Position numbers and translations under genes: made by a program. A DNA stretch of 64,000 nt. Source: an uncultured Endozoicomonas sp. GTDB lineage: Bacteria > Pseudomonadota > Gammaproteobacteria > Pseudomonadales > Endozoicomonadaceae. The notes below the pieces were generated by a model. It was not told the DNA's origin and ran no database searches. It saw only the letters and a program-made list of their open reading frames with translations. The stretch is from NCBI RefSeq assembly GCF_947495845.1, contig NZ_CANMAO010000016.1, positions 40,042 to 104,041 on the forward strand, written 5' to 3'. This document shows positions 9,768-18,974 of the stretch, in pieces. Position 1 is the stretch's first letter; every line of letters starts with the position of its first letter.

Positions 9768-10739
9768 ATGGCAAATGATCTTCTGGATCTACCCTCAGTC
9801 TCTCCATCGGAGCTGTTACTCAGCAAGCTTCTGGGCGAGCGTCAATCCAGTATCTCAATGCCTGTTGACGGACAACCCTGGGAGCTGGCACTGAGTAACG
9901 GTGCTCCCGCAAAAGCCCCGCCGTTAAAATTACAACTGGAAGTGAACCAACAGCCAGTGACGTTTTTTACCGGTGAGGCCTTTATTGATCAAATAATGCC
10001 TGCCGATTTATCCTCCTCTGTGCTCACTTCCCTGCCAAGCGATTTAGTTCAGGCTGCGATGGAGAGCAAACTTCATGTTATTTTCCAGAGCCTTATTAAT
10101 GCCACCGGCATTGCCATCAAGTTTATCAGCCTGACATCCAGTGACGGGCAATCACCTCACGCAGATTTCACCATTAACATTCAAGTGGGCGGCACCCGGT
10201 ATCCGGTGTTTATGGAATCCAGCCCGATCATTTTCGAGTTAATCAAATTACTGCCTGTTCAGCATCCGACAGATCAACCGTCTGATATTCCCGTATGGGC
10301 CGGGCTGGAACTTGGGCAGGCAAAACTGTCTAAGGTGGAGGTCGAGCAACTTGGCACCGGTGACGTTGTTTTTTTCAATTACCATGTCACCGGGCAGCAG
10401 CTGATCGTCCGCATCAACCCTAAGCTAGCTTTTGTAGGTGAGGCGGAAGGGACAAAAATCACCATCAAAAGCAGGATGGATACGATGGAAGAAGATCAAT
10501 TCGCCGATAACGAACAAGTCAGCCTGTCAGATCTTGAGCTGGAATTGCTTTTTGAGGTAGGTCGGCAGCAATTCAGCGCCCAGGAAATTCAGATGCTGAA
10601 GCCAGGCCATGTGTTCGACCTGGAAAGACCAATTGAACAACCAGTGAATGTTCGAGCCAATGGCAAACTTATCGCAGAGTGCCAGCTGGTGCAGGTCAAT
10701 AATCGACTGGGTGCGCGTATTACCAGAATTGTGAACTGA
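9768..10739 (+). CDS. sctQ: Type III secretion cytoplasmic ring protein, YscQ-like
   Basis: 323 residues with a C-terminal SPOA/FliN-type domain (about residues 245-322: LELELLFEVGRQQFSAQEI, then LKPGHVFDL and LGARITRIVN). SctQ builds the cytoplasmic sorting platform beneath the export gate. Related genes in other systems also make a short C-terminal product from an internal start. Here Met240 (10485) is preceded by AGGA with 8-nt spacing and would give an 84-residue SPOA fragment. The gene is 11 bp after sctP and 49 bp before sctR. Confidence 0.88.
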   Translation: MANDLLDLPSVSPSELLLSKLLGERQSSISMPVDGQPWELALSNGAPAKAPPLKLQLEVNQQPVTFFTGEAFIDQIMPADLSSSVLTSLPSDLVQAAMESKLHVIFQSLINATGIAIKFISLTSSDGQSPHADFTINIQVGGTRYPVFMESSPIIFELIKLLPVQHPTDQPSDIPVWAGLELGQAKLSKVEVEQLGTGDVVFFNYHVTGQQLIVRINPKLAFVGEAEGTKITIKSRMDTMEEDQFADNEQVSLSDLELELLFEVGRQQFSAQEIQMLKPGHVFDLERPIEQPVNVRANGKLIAECQLVQVNNRLGARITRIVN

Positions 10740-10762
10740 TTCTGATCACCAGAGTCACAGCA

Positions 10763-10778
10763 AACCTCCTTCGAGGTT
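10763..10778 (+). promoter_or_regulatory. Small stem-loop in the sctQ-sctR spacer
   Basis: AACCTC and GAGGTT form a 6-bp stem with a CTTC tetraloop, ending 10 bp before the sctR start. The 3' arm holds a GAGG that could act as a distant ribosome binding site, with AAAGG closer to the ATG. This may tune sctR translation or RNA processing inside the operon; seen in sequence, function inferred. Confidence 0.35.
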
Positions 10779-10788
10779 AAAGGCAGCC

Positions 10789-11457
10789 ATGGAAACCGGC
10801 GCAATTACGCTTACCAGTCCCTTTTATTTGATGCTTCCGCTGGCGCTGATTGCGCTGGTGCCATTTTTTGCCGTGATGGGGACATCCTTTTTAAAGCTGG
10901 TGGTGGTTTTTTCCATTCTTCGAAATGCCACAGGTCTTCAGCAAATCCCGCCCAATATCGCCATGAACGCACTGGCCATTATTTTAACTTTTTACATTAT
11001 GGCGCCCATTGGGTTTGAAACCTGGGAGATGATTCAAGAGCAGGAGATCAGCTTTGAAATGGAAGACGCTGATCAACTATCAGAAAATATTGAACTGTTG
11101 ATCACGCCCTACCGGGATTTTCTAAAAAAGAACACATCCGAGCGGGAAAGAAATTTCTTCCTGCGAACTGCTCGAAAAATCTGGCCTGAAGCCTATCAGG
11201 CCCAGCTTGATGCCGATGACCTGATTGTCCTGATGCCTTCTTTTTGCATCAGTGAGCTGACAAAAGCCTTTGAGATCGGTTTTCTGCTGTACCTGCCGTT
11301 TATCATCATTGATTTGATCGTCTCCAATATTCTCTTGGCCATGGGTATGATGATGGTCTCGCCCATGACCATATCACTGCCGTTTAAGTTGTTACTGTTC
11401 GTTCTGATTGATGGTTGGACCCGATTAATTCACGGGCTGGTGTTAAGCTATGCATGA
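10789..11457 (+). CDS. sctR: Type III secretion export-gate protein
   Basis: 222 residues, normal for SctR/YscR. Family hallmarks are the N-terminal FFAVMGTSFLKLVVVFSILR, then GLQQIPPNIAMNALAIILT, and the C-terminal FEIGFLLYLPFIIIDLIVSN and MGMMMVSPMTISLPFKLLLF. Five SctR copies form the core of the inner-membrane gate with SctS and SctT. The gene overlaps sctS by 8 bp, indicating translational coupling. Confidence 0.96.
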   Translation: METGAITLTSPFYLMLPLALIALVPFFAVMGTSFLKLVVVFSILRNATGLQQIPPNIAMNALAIILTFYIMAPIGFETWEMIQEQEISFEMEDADQLSENIELLITPYRDFLKKNTSERERNFFLRTARKIWPEAYQAQLDADDLIVLMPSFCISELTKAFEIGFLLYLPFIIIDLIVSNILLAMGMMMVSPMTISLPFKLLLFVLIDGWTRLIHGLVLSYA

Positions 11458-11713
11458 TCCCCAGATCCTGACGCTGACTGCACAGTCTCTCTGGCTGACC
11501 TTGATTCTTTCCATGCCGCCCATCATCGCGGCGACAGCCATTGGTCTGATAATCAGTCTTATTCAGGCTCTGACTCAAATTCAGGAGCAAACTCTACCTT
11601 TCGCCTTCAAACTGATCGCTGTTGTGATCAGCATCTTCCTCACTTCCCGTTGGATGGGCATAGAGCTCTACAACTTCACCATCATGATGATGAATATGAT
11701 TGAAAGGCTCTGA
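11450..11713 (+). CDS. sctS: Type III secretion export-gate protein
   Basis: 87 residues with two transmembrane helices (about 14-41 and 50-75). The family signature is LTLILSMPPIIAATAIGLII and ALTQIQEQTLPFAFKL. Four SctS hairpins wrap around the SctR/SctT cone. It overlaps sctR by 8 bp and ends 2 bp before sctT. Confidence 0.95.
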   Translation: MHDPQILTLTAQSLWLTLILSMPPIIAATAIGLIISLIQALTQIQEQTLPFAFKLIAVVISIFLTSRWMGIELYNFTIMMMNMIERL

Positions 11714-11715
11714 TC

Positions 11716-12507
11716 ATGATTATTCCCATTGACGACCTGAAAGAATGGTTTTACATCCTCTCAATGGGCACCCCGAGAATCATAGCTCTGTTCACTGTTC
11801 TGCCTATATTGCATAAGCGAAACCTCGGCGGCGCCATGATTCGTAATGGCATTGCCGTCTGCCTGGTCATGTTCATGCACCCTATGCTCACCGAAACCTA
11901 TTCTGGTGAAGAACCTACTATCTATAACACCGCCGGGATTGTGATCAAAGAAGCATTCATTGGTGGGATTATCGGGTTCTGTCTGGCCATTCCCTATTGG
12001 GCACTGGAGTCTGCCGGCTTTTTCATCGATAACCAACGGGGTGCATCAAGCGCCAGTATACTTAACCCATTCTCAGGGGCTGAAACCTCACCAATGGGGA
12101 TTCTGTTCATGCAAGCGGTCATTGCATTGGTCATGACCAGTGGACTATTTCTGCTGATGTTGGAAGGCATCATCATTTCTTACAAAATCTGGCCGGTATT
12201 TTCTTACACGCCGCAAGTCAATCTGGGTGCTACTACCTTTTTCCTATCTCAGTTTGACATGATTATCCGGCTTTCCATGTGGCTCTCTGCGCCCGTTATT
12301 ATTTGTATGTTTATCAGTGAGTTTGGTCTTGCCCTGATCAGCCGAGCGGCACCACAGCTCAACGTCTTCATTCTGGCCATGCCTATTAAATCCGCTGTTG
12401 CCTGTGCGATTCTTGTCGTTTACATGGACACGATTCTGATCCTAACCAGAAAAGAAATGATGAGCCTGCCCCAGCTGTTTGATTCCCTGGGAGTCATCTG
12501 GAAATGA
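11716..12507 (+). CDS. sctT: Type III secretion export-gate protein
   Basis: 263 residues, with six to eight hydrophobic helices. The family segments are MGTPRIIALFTVLPIL, then FIGGIIGFCLAIPYWALESAG, FIDNQRGASSASILNPFSG (near-invariant in SctT/FliR), and the C-terminal MPIKSAVACAILVVY. It is the single-copy gate subunit that closes the SctR ring. It overlaps sctU by 4 bp (ATGA). Confidence 0.95.
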   Translation: MIIPIDDLKEWFYILSMGTPRIIALFTVLPILHKRNLGGAMIRNGIAVCLVMFMHPMLTETYSGEEPTIYNTAGIVIKEAFIGGIIGFCLAIPYWALESAGFFIDNQRGASSASILNPFSGAETSPMGILFMQAVIALVMTSGLFLLMLEGIIISYKIWPVFSYTPQVNLGATTFFLSQFDMIIRLSMWLSAPVIICMFISEFGLALISRAAPQLNVFILAMPIKSAVACAILVVYMDTILILTRKEMMSLPQLFDSLGVIWK

Positions 12508-13568
12508 GTGACGAAAAAACCGAAGACCCCACCCCCAAAAAACTCCGGGATGCCAGAGAGAAAGGACAAGTTGCTCAGAGTAAAGAGGTAACCGGTACAT
12601 TCACTCTTGTGGCCGTTCTTGCTCTACTCTGGGCAAAAAGTGATGATTTTATCAGCGCCATTGAAGAAATGGTTATTCTACCTTCACAATATTATAACGA
12701 GCCTTTTGGTCAAGCCTTCAAATTAGTAACTGAAGGTCTTTTGACCAAAACAATAGACTTACTCTTGCCGCTGGTCGCTGTTACCGCCGTAGCAGCTATT
12801 GCTGGTAACATAATCCAGTTTGGCTTTCTTTTTTCCGGTGAATCCGTAAAGCCGGACATAAAAAAAATAAATCCAATAGAAGGCGCAAAGAAAATATTTG
12901 CACTAAAAAATCTTATAGAATTTATCAAATCGATTATTAAAGTTATCTTTTTATCATTTGTGGTTTATTACGTTCTTACCAGCAGCCTCAGAGATATGGT
13001 CAACATGCCTTACTGCGGTAGCAGCTGCATATTACCAATAACCGGCGTGTTGATAAAAAAGCTCCTTTTGTACTCGTTAATTGCCTTCATGGTGATTGCT
13101 GTGCTCGATTACATGTTTGAACGCTGGAATTTCATGAAGCAAAACCGGATGACGAAAGATGAAGTCAAACGGGAGCATAAGGAAAGTGAAGGCAGCCCAG
13201 AGATAAAAGGCAAGCGAAAAGAGATTCATCAGGAAATTCTGAGCCAGGCTGAAAACACAGGAAAATCTGACGTTGTTATTAAAAACCCAACTCACCTGGC
13301 CATAGGCCTGCAATACCGTCAGGGTAAAACCCCATTACCCATTGTTACTGTTAAAGGTCGAGGTGGTCATGCTCGCTTCATTATCAAAATTGCTGAAAAA
13401 GAGGGCATTCCTGTTCTTGAAAACGTCCCCCTTGCTCATGCCCTATTTCACCTGAACATTACAGATTTTATTCCGGGGGATCTCATTGAACCCGTTGCCG
13501 AAGTCTTCCGCTGGGTTCAGGAAATTAAAGAGCAGCAGGAGAAAAATGAAACACCGGCTGACGACTAA
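12504..13568 (+). CDS. sctU: Type III secretion autoprotease and substrate-switch protein
   Basis: 354 residues. It starts SDEKTEDPTPKKLRDAREKG, the SctU/FlhB signature, followed by four membrane helices to about residue 210 and a charged linker. The autocleavage motif NPTH is at 261-264. Cleavage between Asn and Pro lets the system switch from needle to translocator export. The stretch around 12840-12960 is distinctly AT-rich compared with the rest of the operon. It is the last gene of the operon, convergent with the catabolic aldolase gene. Confidence 0.96.
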   Translation: MSDEKTEDPTPKKLRDAREKGQVAQSKEVTGTFTLVAVLALLWAKSDDFISAIEEMVILPSQYYNEPFGQAFKLVTEGLLTKTIDLLLPLVAVTAVAAIAGNIIQFGFLFSGESVKPDIKKINPIEGAKKIFALKNLIEFIKSIIKVIFLSFVVYYVLTSSLRDMVNMPYCGSSCILPITGVLIKKLLLYSLIAFMVIAVLDYMFERWNFMKQNRMTKDEVKREHKESEGSPEIKGKRKEIHQEILSQAENTGKSDVVIKNPTHLAIGLQYRQGKTPLPIVTVKGRGGHARFIIKIAEKEGIPVLENVPLAHALFHLNITDFIPGDLIEPVAEVFRWVQEIKEQQEKNETPADD

Positions 13569-13576
13569 CGTCAGCC
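13556..13576. terminator. Stem-loop between sctU and the aldolase gene
   Basis: GGCTGACG/CGTCAGCC forms an 8-bp stem with a 5-nt loop that overlaps the sctU stop codon. There is no good T tract on either side, so it may slow polymerase or protect RNA rather than terminate. Confidence 0.4.
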
Positions 13577-13587
13577 ATTTGAACCAC

Positions 13588-14616
13588 TTATATCAAGCCC
13601 TTTTCTTTTGCCATCGTTAGCGCCAGATCTTCAATCATATCTTCCTGGCCGCCCACCGTTCCACGACGACCTAACTCTGCCAGAATATCCCGAGCCGATA
13701 CGCCGTACTTGGCAGAGGCACGCTTAGCAAACAGCAAGAAAGAAGAATAAACGCCGGCATACCCTAGCGTTAGTGCATCACGATCAATTCGAATGGGCTG
13801 ATCCATCATAGGCACTACCAAATCTTCAGCTACATCACTGATTTTATACAGATCCACGCCACTCTCGACACCCATTCTGTTCAACACCGCGACAAAGACT
13901 TCCAACGGCGTGTTCCCAGCTCCAGCACCAAGGCCCGCAGCCGAACCGTCAATTCGAGCAGCACCAGCCTCAATAGCCGACAGTGAGTTGGCAATTCCCA
14001 TGCCCAAATTGTGATGACCGTGAAAGCCGATTTCAGTTTCAGGCTTAAGCTCTGAGCGTAACAAACCAATTTTCGCAGTCACTTCATCCGGCAGCATATA
14101 GCCGGCAGAGTCCGTACAATAAATGCAGTTCGCGCCATAACTTTCCATCAGCCGGGCCTGCTCCAGAATTTTCTCCGGGCTAACCATATGTGCCATCATC
14201 AAGAAGCCCACGGTATCCATGCCCATTTTCGCAGACATCCCAATATGCTGCTCTGAAACATCCGCTTCAGTACAGTGAGTAGCCACACGAATAGTGGACA
14301 CGCCGAAATCTTTCGCCATTCGCAAATGATCCAGAGTGCCAATACCAGGCAGCTGTAATGCGGATACTTTGGCATTTTTCATTTTAGGAATAACGGCATC
14401 CAAATACTCTTCATCGCTGTGAGCAGGAAAACCATAGTTGACCGAGGCGCCACCCAAACCATCACCATGAGTCACTTCAATTAAAGGAATACCTGCGTCG
14501 TCCATTGCGGTGGCGATATTCACCATCTCATCCAGAGAAATTTGATGACGCTTGGCGTGCATGCCATCCCGCAGGCACATATCGTGGAGAGTGACTTTTT
14601 TTCCATTCAGGTTCAT
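13588..14616 (-). CDS. 4-hydroxy-2-oxovalerate/hexanoate aldolase (HsaF/DmpG/BphI family)
   Basis: 342 residues. It cleaves 4-hydroxy-2-oxoacids to pyruvate and an aldehyde, the last carbon-splitting step of meta-cleavage pathways. The metal-binding start [11 protein letters not shown], the GFHGHHNLG histidine pair and the C-terminal dimerisation region that docks the dehydrogenase are present. The partner dehydrogenase gene is 2 bp upstream, as expected for a channelled complex. In a steroid context this is HsaF/TesG-like, releasing propionaldehyde. With phenol or biphenyl substrates it would be DmpG/BphI. Family certain; substrate inferred from neighbours. Confidence 0.92.
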   Translation of the reverse strand: MNLNGKKVTLHDMCLRDGMHAKRHQISLDEMVNIATAMDDAGIPLIEVTHGDGLGGASVNYGFPAHSDEEYLDAVIPKMKNAKVSALQLPGIGTLDHLRMAKDFGVSTIRVATHCTEADVSEQHIGMSAKMGMDTVGFLMMAHMVSPEKILEQARLMESYGANCIYCTDSAGYMLPDEVTAKIGLLRSELKPETEIGFHGHHNLGMGIANSLSAIEAGAARIDGSAAGLGAGAGNTPLEVFVAVLNRMGVESGVDLYKISDVAEDLVVPMMDQPIRIDRDALTLGYAGVYSSFLLFAKRASAKYGVSARDILAELGRRGTVGGQEDMIEDLALTMAKEKGLI

Positions 14617-14618
14617 TG

Positions 14619-15533
14619 TTATTCTCCACGTGCCGGAAGGGTGATGGCGCCGTTAGCCGCTTCTTCAGCAAACATTTCTGCCGTTCGTAAACCCGCAGCA
14701 GTCATAATATCCAGATTACCCGCATACTTAGGCAGGAAATCACCAAGCCCTTCCACCTCCATAAACATGGTTACTCGATTACCATCGAAGACCGGACCAT
14801 TAACCAGACGATAGCCCGGCACATATTTCTGAACTTCTGCCACCATATCGTGTACCGACCGGGTGATTGCCACTTGATCTGGTTCATCTTCCGTCAGACA
14901 GTGAATCGTGTCCCGCATCATTAATGGAGGTTCTGCGGGATTAATGACAATGATCGCCTTGCCTTTTTTAGCACCACCCACTTTCTCAACAGCACCAGAC
15001 GTGGTTCTGGTAAATTCATCAATATTTTGTCGTGTACCTGGACCGACAGAACGTGAGGAAACCGTAGCCACAATTTCACCGTATTCTACGGTCTGTACTT
15101 GTGACACCGCTGCCACCATAGGAATGGTCGCTTGACCACCACAAGTCACCATATTCACATTCAGCTTAAGCGTTTCCGTATGCTCTTTCAGATTAACCGG
15201 TGGCACACAGAACGGGCCAATAGCCGCTGGTGTCAGATCCACCATGATCACACCAAGCTCATTTAATTTACGACTGTTCTCCCCATGGACATAGGCTGAC
15301 GTCGCATCAAATGCGATGCGAATGTCGTCTTTAATCACATAAGGCAATACGCCATCAACACCTTCCGCCGAGGTATTAATTCCCATTTCACGGGCACGCT
15401 TCAATCCTTCAGACTCCGGATCTATCCCCACCATCCAAACCGGTTCAATCCACTCTGAACGCTGCATTTTCATCAATAAATCAGTACCAATATTACCTGG
15501 CCCGATAATCACGGCTTTCAATTTTTTAGTCAT
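14619..15533 (-). CDS. Acylating acetaldehyde/propionaldehyde dehydrogenase (HsaG/DmpF/BphJ family)
   Basis: 304 residues. It oxidises acetaldehyde or propionaldehyde to the acyl-CoA with NAD and CoA. The dinucleotide fold starts at [12 protein letters not shown]; the catalytic cysteine is Cys131 in [29 protein letters not shown] is a further family motif. GGAG lies 9 bp before the ATG. The aldehyde is passed directly from the aldolase encoded next. In steroid catabolism this yields propionyl-CoA. Confidence 0.93.
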   Translation of the reverse strand: MTKKLKAVIIGPGNIGTDLLMKMQRSEWIEPVWMVGIDPESEGLKRAREMGINTSAEGVDGVLPYVIKDDIRIAFDATSAYVHGENSRKLNELGVIMVDLTPAAIGPFCVPPVNLKEHTETLKLNVNMVTCGGQATIPMVAAVSQVQTVEYGEIVATVSSRSVGPGTRQNIDEFTRTTSGAVEKVGGAKKGKAIIVINPAEPPLMMRDTIHCLTEDEPDQVAITRSVHDMVAEVQKYVPGYRLVNGPVFDGNRVTMFMEVEGLGDFLPKYAGNLDIMTAAGLRTAEMFAEEAANGAITLPARGE

Positions 15534-15538
15534 TATTC

Positions 15539-16330
15539 TTATTCTCCAAACGACACCGCAGATCGGCCAAGGCCTTCAATCTCGAGTTCCATAACATCCC
15601 CCGCCTGCACAGGTTCAAGAGGCACCAGAGAACCGGAAAGAATAATTTCCCCCGCTTTGAAGGGAATACCAAATTCACCGAGGGTATTTGCTAACCAGGC
15701 GACGGCTGTCAAAGGATTACCTTGAACCGCGGAACCCAAACCTTCGCTGATTAACTGACCATTTTTATAGACTTTCATTTGTGCTGATGGCAGGTCGATA
15801 GTTGCTGGGTCAACCTCCGTATCCCCCAATACAAACACTCCGCAAGAAGCGTTATCTGCCACTGTGTCCTGAATATTGATTTGCCAGTTATGAATCCGTG
15901 AGTCTACGATTTCGAAGCAAGGCATGACACACTCTGTTGCCTCCAGAACATCCTGTTCTGTGATGCCCGGACCAACCAAATCTTGTTTCAATTTAAATGC
16001 AATTTCCCCTTCTGCACGGGGTTGAATTAACTTATTTTCTGAGCAAGAAATGGTGTCACCGTTTTTGAACCACATCTCTTCTGTGATAAAACCAAAATCC
16101 GGCTGGTGTACATTGAGTATGTCTTGAACCGCTTTGGAGGTCACACCAATCTTTTTCCCAATAACCCGATCTCCAGACTCTACCCGTCGTTTAACCACAT
16201 AAAGGGAAATGTGATACGCATCCTCTACCGTGATATCGCTCTCACGGCTGGTTAATGGTTCAACGGTTTTTCCTGTCGTAAGAGCCCTATAAAGCTCATC
16301 GCCATACTTCACTCTGCTCTGATTATCCAT
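15539..16330 (-). CDS. 2-hydroxydienoate hydratase (HsaE/DmpE family)
   Basis: 263 residues from the ATG at 16330 ([17 protein letters not shown]). The frame is open to an ATG at 16396, but that extension would run through the putative operator at 16395-16413, and 263 residues matches the family length of about 260-265. The fumarylacetoacetase-like fold is shown by [20 protein letters not shown], then AEGEIAFKL and [12 protein letters not shown], and [20 protein letters not shown]. It hydrates 2-hydroxypenta- or hexa-2,4-dienoate to the 4-hydroxy-2-oxoacid. First gene of the hydratase-dehydrogenase-aldolase operon. Confidence 0.9.
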   Translation of the reverse strand: MDNQSRVKYGDELYRALTTGKTVEPLTSRESDITVEDAYHISLYVVKRRVESGDRVIGKKIGVTSKAVQDILNVHQPDFGFITEEMWFKNGDTISCSENKLIQPRAEGEIAFKLKQDLVGPGITEQDVLEATECVMPCFEIVDSRIHNWQINIQDTVADNASCGVFVLGDTEVDPATIDLPSAQMKVYKNGQLISEGLGSAVQGNPLTAVAWLANTLGEFGIPFKAGEIILSGSLVPLEPVQAGDVMELEIEGLGRSAVSFGE

Positions 16331-16394
16331 TGTGTTCTTATTCTTATTGAAATTTCCAGTTACAAGCATTCTTCCAATGGCACGGTACAGTTTC

Positions 16395-16413
16395 ATCGTC
16401 CAACAAGACTAAT
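16395..16413 (-). promoter_or_regulatory. Candidate operator shared by the catabolic operons, site 1
   Basis: On the plus strand ATCGTCCA at 16395-16402 is followed by ACAAGACTAAT. The same octamer occurs upstream of two other catabolic operons (22715, 25484). It lies 65 bp upstream of the hydratase start at 16330. An imperfect inverted symmetry with the ATTAGTC half on the other side suggests a dimeric regulator. Seen in sequence; regulator unknown. Confidence 0.5.
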
Positions 16414-16442
16414 ACAGCCCGAAATCGAATCAGTAACATCTC

Positions 16443-16654
16443 TAGGAGGCTGACCGAGAATAGGTTGCGCTACGCGGCAACTGCTCCTGCGTTGCTCTAG
16501 CTCCTGCATCCATGCAGTCGTGCGTGGTAGTAAACTGGTCTAAAAATTCCGTTTTGTTCAGCAAATAGCACCACTATTCACTTCACAAAACAGAATTTCT
16601 ATCCTCAATTTTCTACCATCCTCGCTACGGGCGCTATTCTCAGTCAGCCTCCTA
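16443..16654. repeat. Inverted-repeat element, family B, inside the divergent catabolic promoter region
   Basis: A 212-bp element with 20-bp terminal inverted repeats differing at one base: TAGGAGGCTGACCGAGAATA at the left, and TAGGAGGCTGACTGAGAATA when the right end is inverted. No coding capacity. It sits between the hydratase and the divergent SDR, separating the SDR from the candidate operator at 16395. Single copy in this window. Confidence 0.85.
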
Positions 16655-16687
16655 CAACGATATTTAGAGATCAAGGCAGGATGTCGA

Positions 16688-17473
16688 ATGAACAACCCAT
16701 TGGATTTTTCAGGCAAAGTAGTACTTGTCACCGGCGGTGGTAAAGGTGTTGGTAAAGGAATTTCTGAACGCTATCTCGAACAGGGAGCCAGTGTCGTTAT
16801 CTGTGGTCGGAGGGAGCCAGAAGAACTACCAGCAGCAAAAGATCAAAACGGAAATATTAATACTGCAACCTTTTTCTCCTGTGATGTCCGCGACCTCGAG
16901 CAAGTCGATACGCTAATTCACTCAACCATCGAACAATTTGGCCGCCTGGATGTATTGGTCAATAACGCCGGTGGTGCACCCCATGCGGATGCGGCGACTG
17001 TTTCTCCACGGTTTTCTGAATCTATTCTTAGATTAAACCTGATCGCTCCCTTGAACCTCTGCCAAAAAGCTAATGCTGTCATGCAGAAGCAGGCTGAGGG
17101 TGGAAACATAATCAATATCTGTAGTGTAAGTGCTAAAAGACCATCGCCAGGCACCGCCGCGTACGGTGCTGCAAAAGCCGGATTATTAAACCTATCTCAA
17201 TCTTTGGCGGTGGAATGGGCGCCGAAAGTGCGGGTTAATGCTGTAACTGCAGGACTGATCCGGACGGAGCAGTCACATCTTCATTATGGGGACGAAGAAG
17301 GTATTTCAAATGTAGCAAAAACGATTCCATTACAACGGATGGCAAACACCAGCGATATCGGTGACACCTGCCTTTATTTAGCTTCTCCTCTTGCATCTTA
17401 TGTCAGCGGTGCGGATATCACAGTACACGGTGGAGGCGAGAAACCCGCATTTCTCAATACTTCCGACAACTGA
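16688..17473 (+). CDS. Short-chain dehydrogenase/reductase of the catabolic cluster
   Basis: 261 residues with the classical SDR pattern: cofactor loop TGGGKGVGKGI (residues about 15-25), NNAGG, the Ser in ICSVSAKR, and the catalytic YGAAK (Tyr about 157). The terminal GADITVHGGGE is typical. It is divergent from the hydratase operon and convergent with the thiolase. It resembles actinobacterial SDRs of the steroid C/D-ring regulon in overall sequence, as recalled, but its substrate cannot be read from sequence. It probably oxidises a hydroxyacyl-CoA or a steroid hydroxyl. Confidence 0.8.
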   Translation: MNNPLDFSGKVVLVTGGGKGVGKGISERYLEQGASVVICGRREPEELPAAKDQNGNINTATFFSCDVRDLEQVDTLIHSTIEQFGRLDVLVNNAGGAPHADAATVSPRFSESILRLNLIAPLNLCQKANAVMQKQAEGGNIINICSVSAKRPSPGTAAYGAAKAGLLNLSQSLAVEWAPKVRVNAVTAGLIRTEQSHLHYGDEEGISNVAKTIPLQRMANTSDIGDTCLYLASPLASYVSGADITVHGGGEKPAFLNTSDN

Positions 17474-17489
17474 GTACTATACAAACACT

Positions 17490-17518
17490 AAAAGGGTAGA
17501 AGAGATTTCCACCCTTTT
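17490..17518. terminator. Bidirectional terminator between SDR and thiolase
   Basis: AAAAGGGT and ACCCTTTT form an 8-bp stem with further internal pairing (GAA with TTC). The stem gives an A run on one side and a T run on the other, so it can serve both convergent genes. Confidence 0.75.
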
Positions 17519-17527
17519 GATTAACTA

Positions 17528-18730
17528 CTAAGCAACTTCAAACAGCCCTGCAGCCCCCATCCCACCACCAATACACATGGTAGTAACCACATACTTCACA
17601 CCACGACGCTTACCTTCCAGTAACGCATGGCCCACCATCCGGGCACCGGACATACCAAATGGATGACCAATCGCAATGGCTCCACCATTCACATTCAGGG
17701 TCTCATCAGGAATGCCCAATTGATCACGGCAATAAATGACCTGACAGGCAAAGGCTTCGTTCAATTCCCATAAGCCAATGTCGTCCATTTTCAGACCATG
17801 ACGTTTCAACAGTTTTGGTATGGCGAAAACAGGGCCAATTCCCATTTCATCAGAAGCGCAACCCGCCACCGCAAGGCCACGATAAATACCCAACGGCTCA
17901 AGCCCTTTCTGTTCAGCCAATTTGCTGCTCATCAGTACAGAAGCCGATGCACCATCCGACAACTGAGAAGCATTACCCGCAGTAATAAAACGCCCTTCTT
18001 TAATTCTACGACCATCTTTCCAGACCGGCTGTAAGCTGTTTAGGCTTTCCAGTGTTGTGCCAGGTCGGTTACATTCATCTCGATTCAGTAGCACCTCTTC
18101 ATAGGTAACTTCTTTGGTCTCTTTATTAAATACACTTTTCACCGATGTCATTGGAACAATTTCATCTGAAAACAGCCCGAGCTCCTGCGCTCTGGCGGTT
18201 CTCAACTGACTTTGCAGGCTGTATTCATCCTGCGCTTCCCGGGAAATTCCATACCGCTCAGCCACCACTTCAGCCGTTTCAATCATTGGCATATACGCTT
18301 CAGGATCAAATCCAGTTACTGTCGTCGAAACATTTCGATAGGTATTTTTGTGCTTATTTTGCACCAGTGAAATGGATTCAAGCCCACCAGCAACCGCAAT
18401 ATCAAGCTCATCACACATAATACTTTTTGCGGCAGTGGCAATGGTCATCAAGCCTGAAGAACATTGTCGCTCCATTGCCATACCCGGAACCGAAGCAGGC
18501 AAACCACCAGCAATGGCACATAAACGACCAAGGTTATAAGACTGGGTGCCCTGTTGTGCTGCCGCGCCAATCAACACATCATCCACTTCACCGCATTCGA
18601 TACCCGCACGCTTGACCGCTTCACGAACAACATGCCCACCCATGGCCGGTGCTTCGGTGTCATTAAATGCACCTCGAAACGCTTTCCCTATCGCGGTACG
18701 AGCCGTTGAAACAATAACAGCATCTTTCAT
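17528..18730 (-). CDS. Acetyl-CoA acyltransferase (thiolase), FadA5/FadA6-like
   Basis: 400 residues from the ATG at 18730 ([16 protein letters not shown]), which has AGGA 9 bp upstream; an ATG at 18751 would add seven unusual residues. It releases acetyl- or propionyl-CoA from 3-ketoacyl-CoA. Cys90 in MERQCSSG is the nucleophile. The second triad is visible in [17 protein letters not shown] and the cysteine of MCIGGGMG. With the acyl-CoA dehydrogenases, MaoC-like hydratase and SDR upstream it completes a beta-oxidation set, probably for steroid side chain or C/D rings. It is the last gene of its operon, separated from the MaoC gene by a MITE-like element. Confidence 0.9.
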   Translation of the reverse strand: MKDAVIVSTARTAIGKAFRGAFNDTEAPAMGGHVVREAVKRAGIECGEVDDVLIGAAAQQGTQSYNLGRLCAIAGGLPASVPGMAMERQCSSGLMTIATAAKSIMCDELDIAVAGGLESISLVQNKHKNTYRNVSTTVTGFDPEAYMPMIETAEVVAERYGISREAQDEYSLQSQLRTARAQELGLFSDEIVPMTSVKSVFNKETKEVTYEEVLLNRDECNRPGTTLESLNSLQPVWKDGRRIKEGRFITAGNASQLSDGASASVLMSSKLAEQKGLEPLGIYRGLAVAGCASDEMGIGPVFAIPKLLKRHGLKMDDIGLWELNEAFACQVIYCRDQLGIPDETLNVNGGAIAIGHPFGMSGARMVGHALLEGKRRGVKYVVTTMCIGGGMGAAGLFEVA

Positions 18731-18764
18731 TATTTTTATTCCTGTATGCATTGTTTTTTTTATT

Positions 18765-18974
18765 TAGGGTCTATTGACGTTTTGTTGCGAGTCTCAGTGG
18801 CTCAGAAAAACGTCAACCGCGCGAAAGGGTTGCGCCGTGCGTAGTCATTCTACGCCAAGCAAGCCTGACAAAGCGGGTGGCGTTTTTCTGAGTCACCCGA
18901 AGGGCGGTTCAGGGTGTCCCTCATGCCCTCGGGTATGATCCGCTGAGCACGCAACGAAACGTCAATAGACCCTA
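18765..18974. repeat. Inverted-repeat element, family C, between thiolase and MaoC genes
   Basis: A 210-bp element with 25-bp terminal inverted repeats differing at one base: TAGGGTCTATTGACGTTTTG plus TTGCG at the left, with a single T-to-C change in the inverted right end. It interrupts the catabolic operon between the MaoC-like hydratase and the thiolase. The right terminus overlaps the last codons and the stop codon of the MaoC gene (stop at 18964-18962). No transposase gene. Confidence 0.88.

Noticed and set aside
7194..13568. Flagellar export apparatus
   Set aside because: Gene order matches the Ysc injectisome, a CesT-like chaperone precedes it, and no flagellar structural gene is present.
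16331..16396. N-terminal extension of the hydratase
   Set aside because: Extra 22 residues exceed the family length and overlap the candidate operator; the ATG at 16330 fits better.
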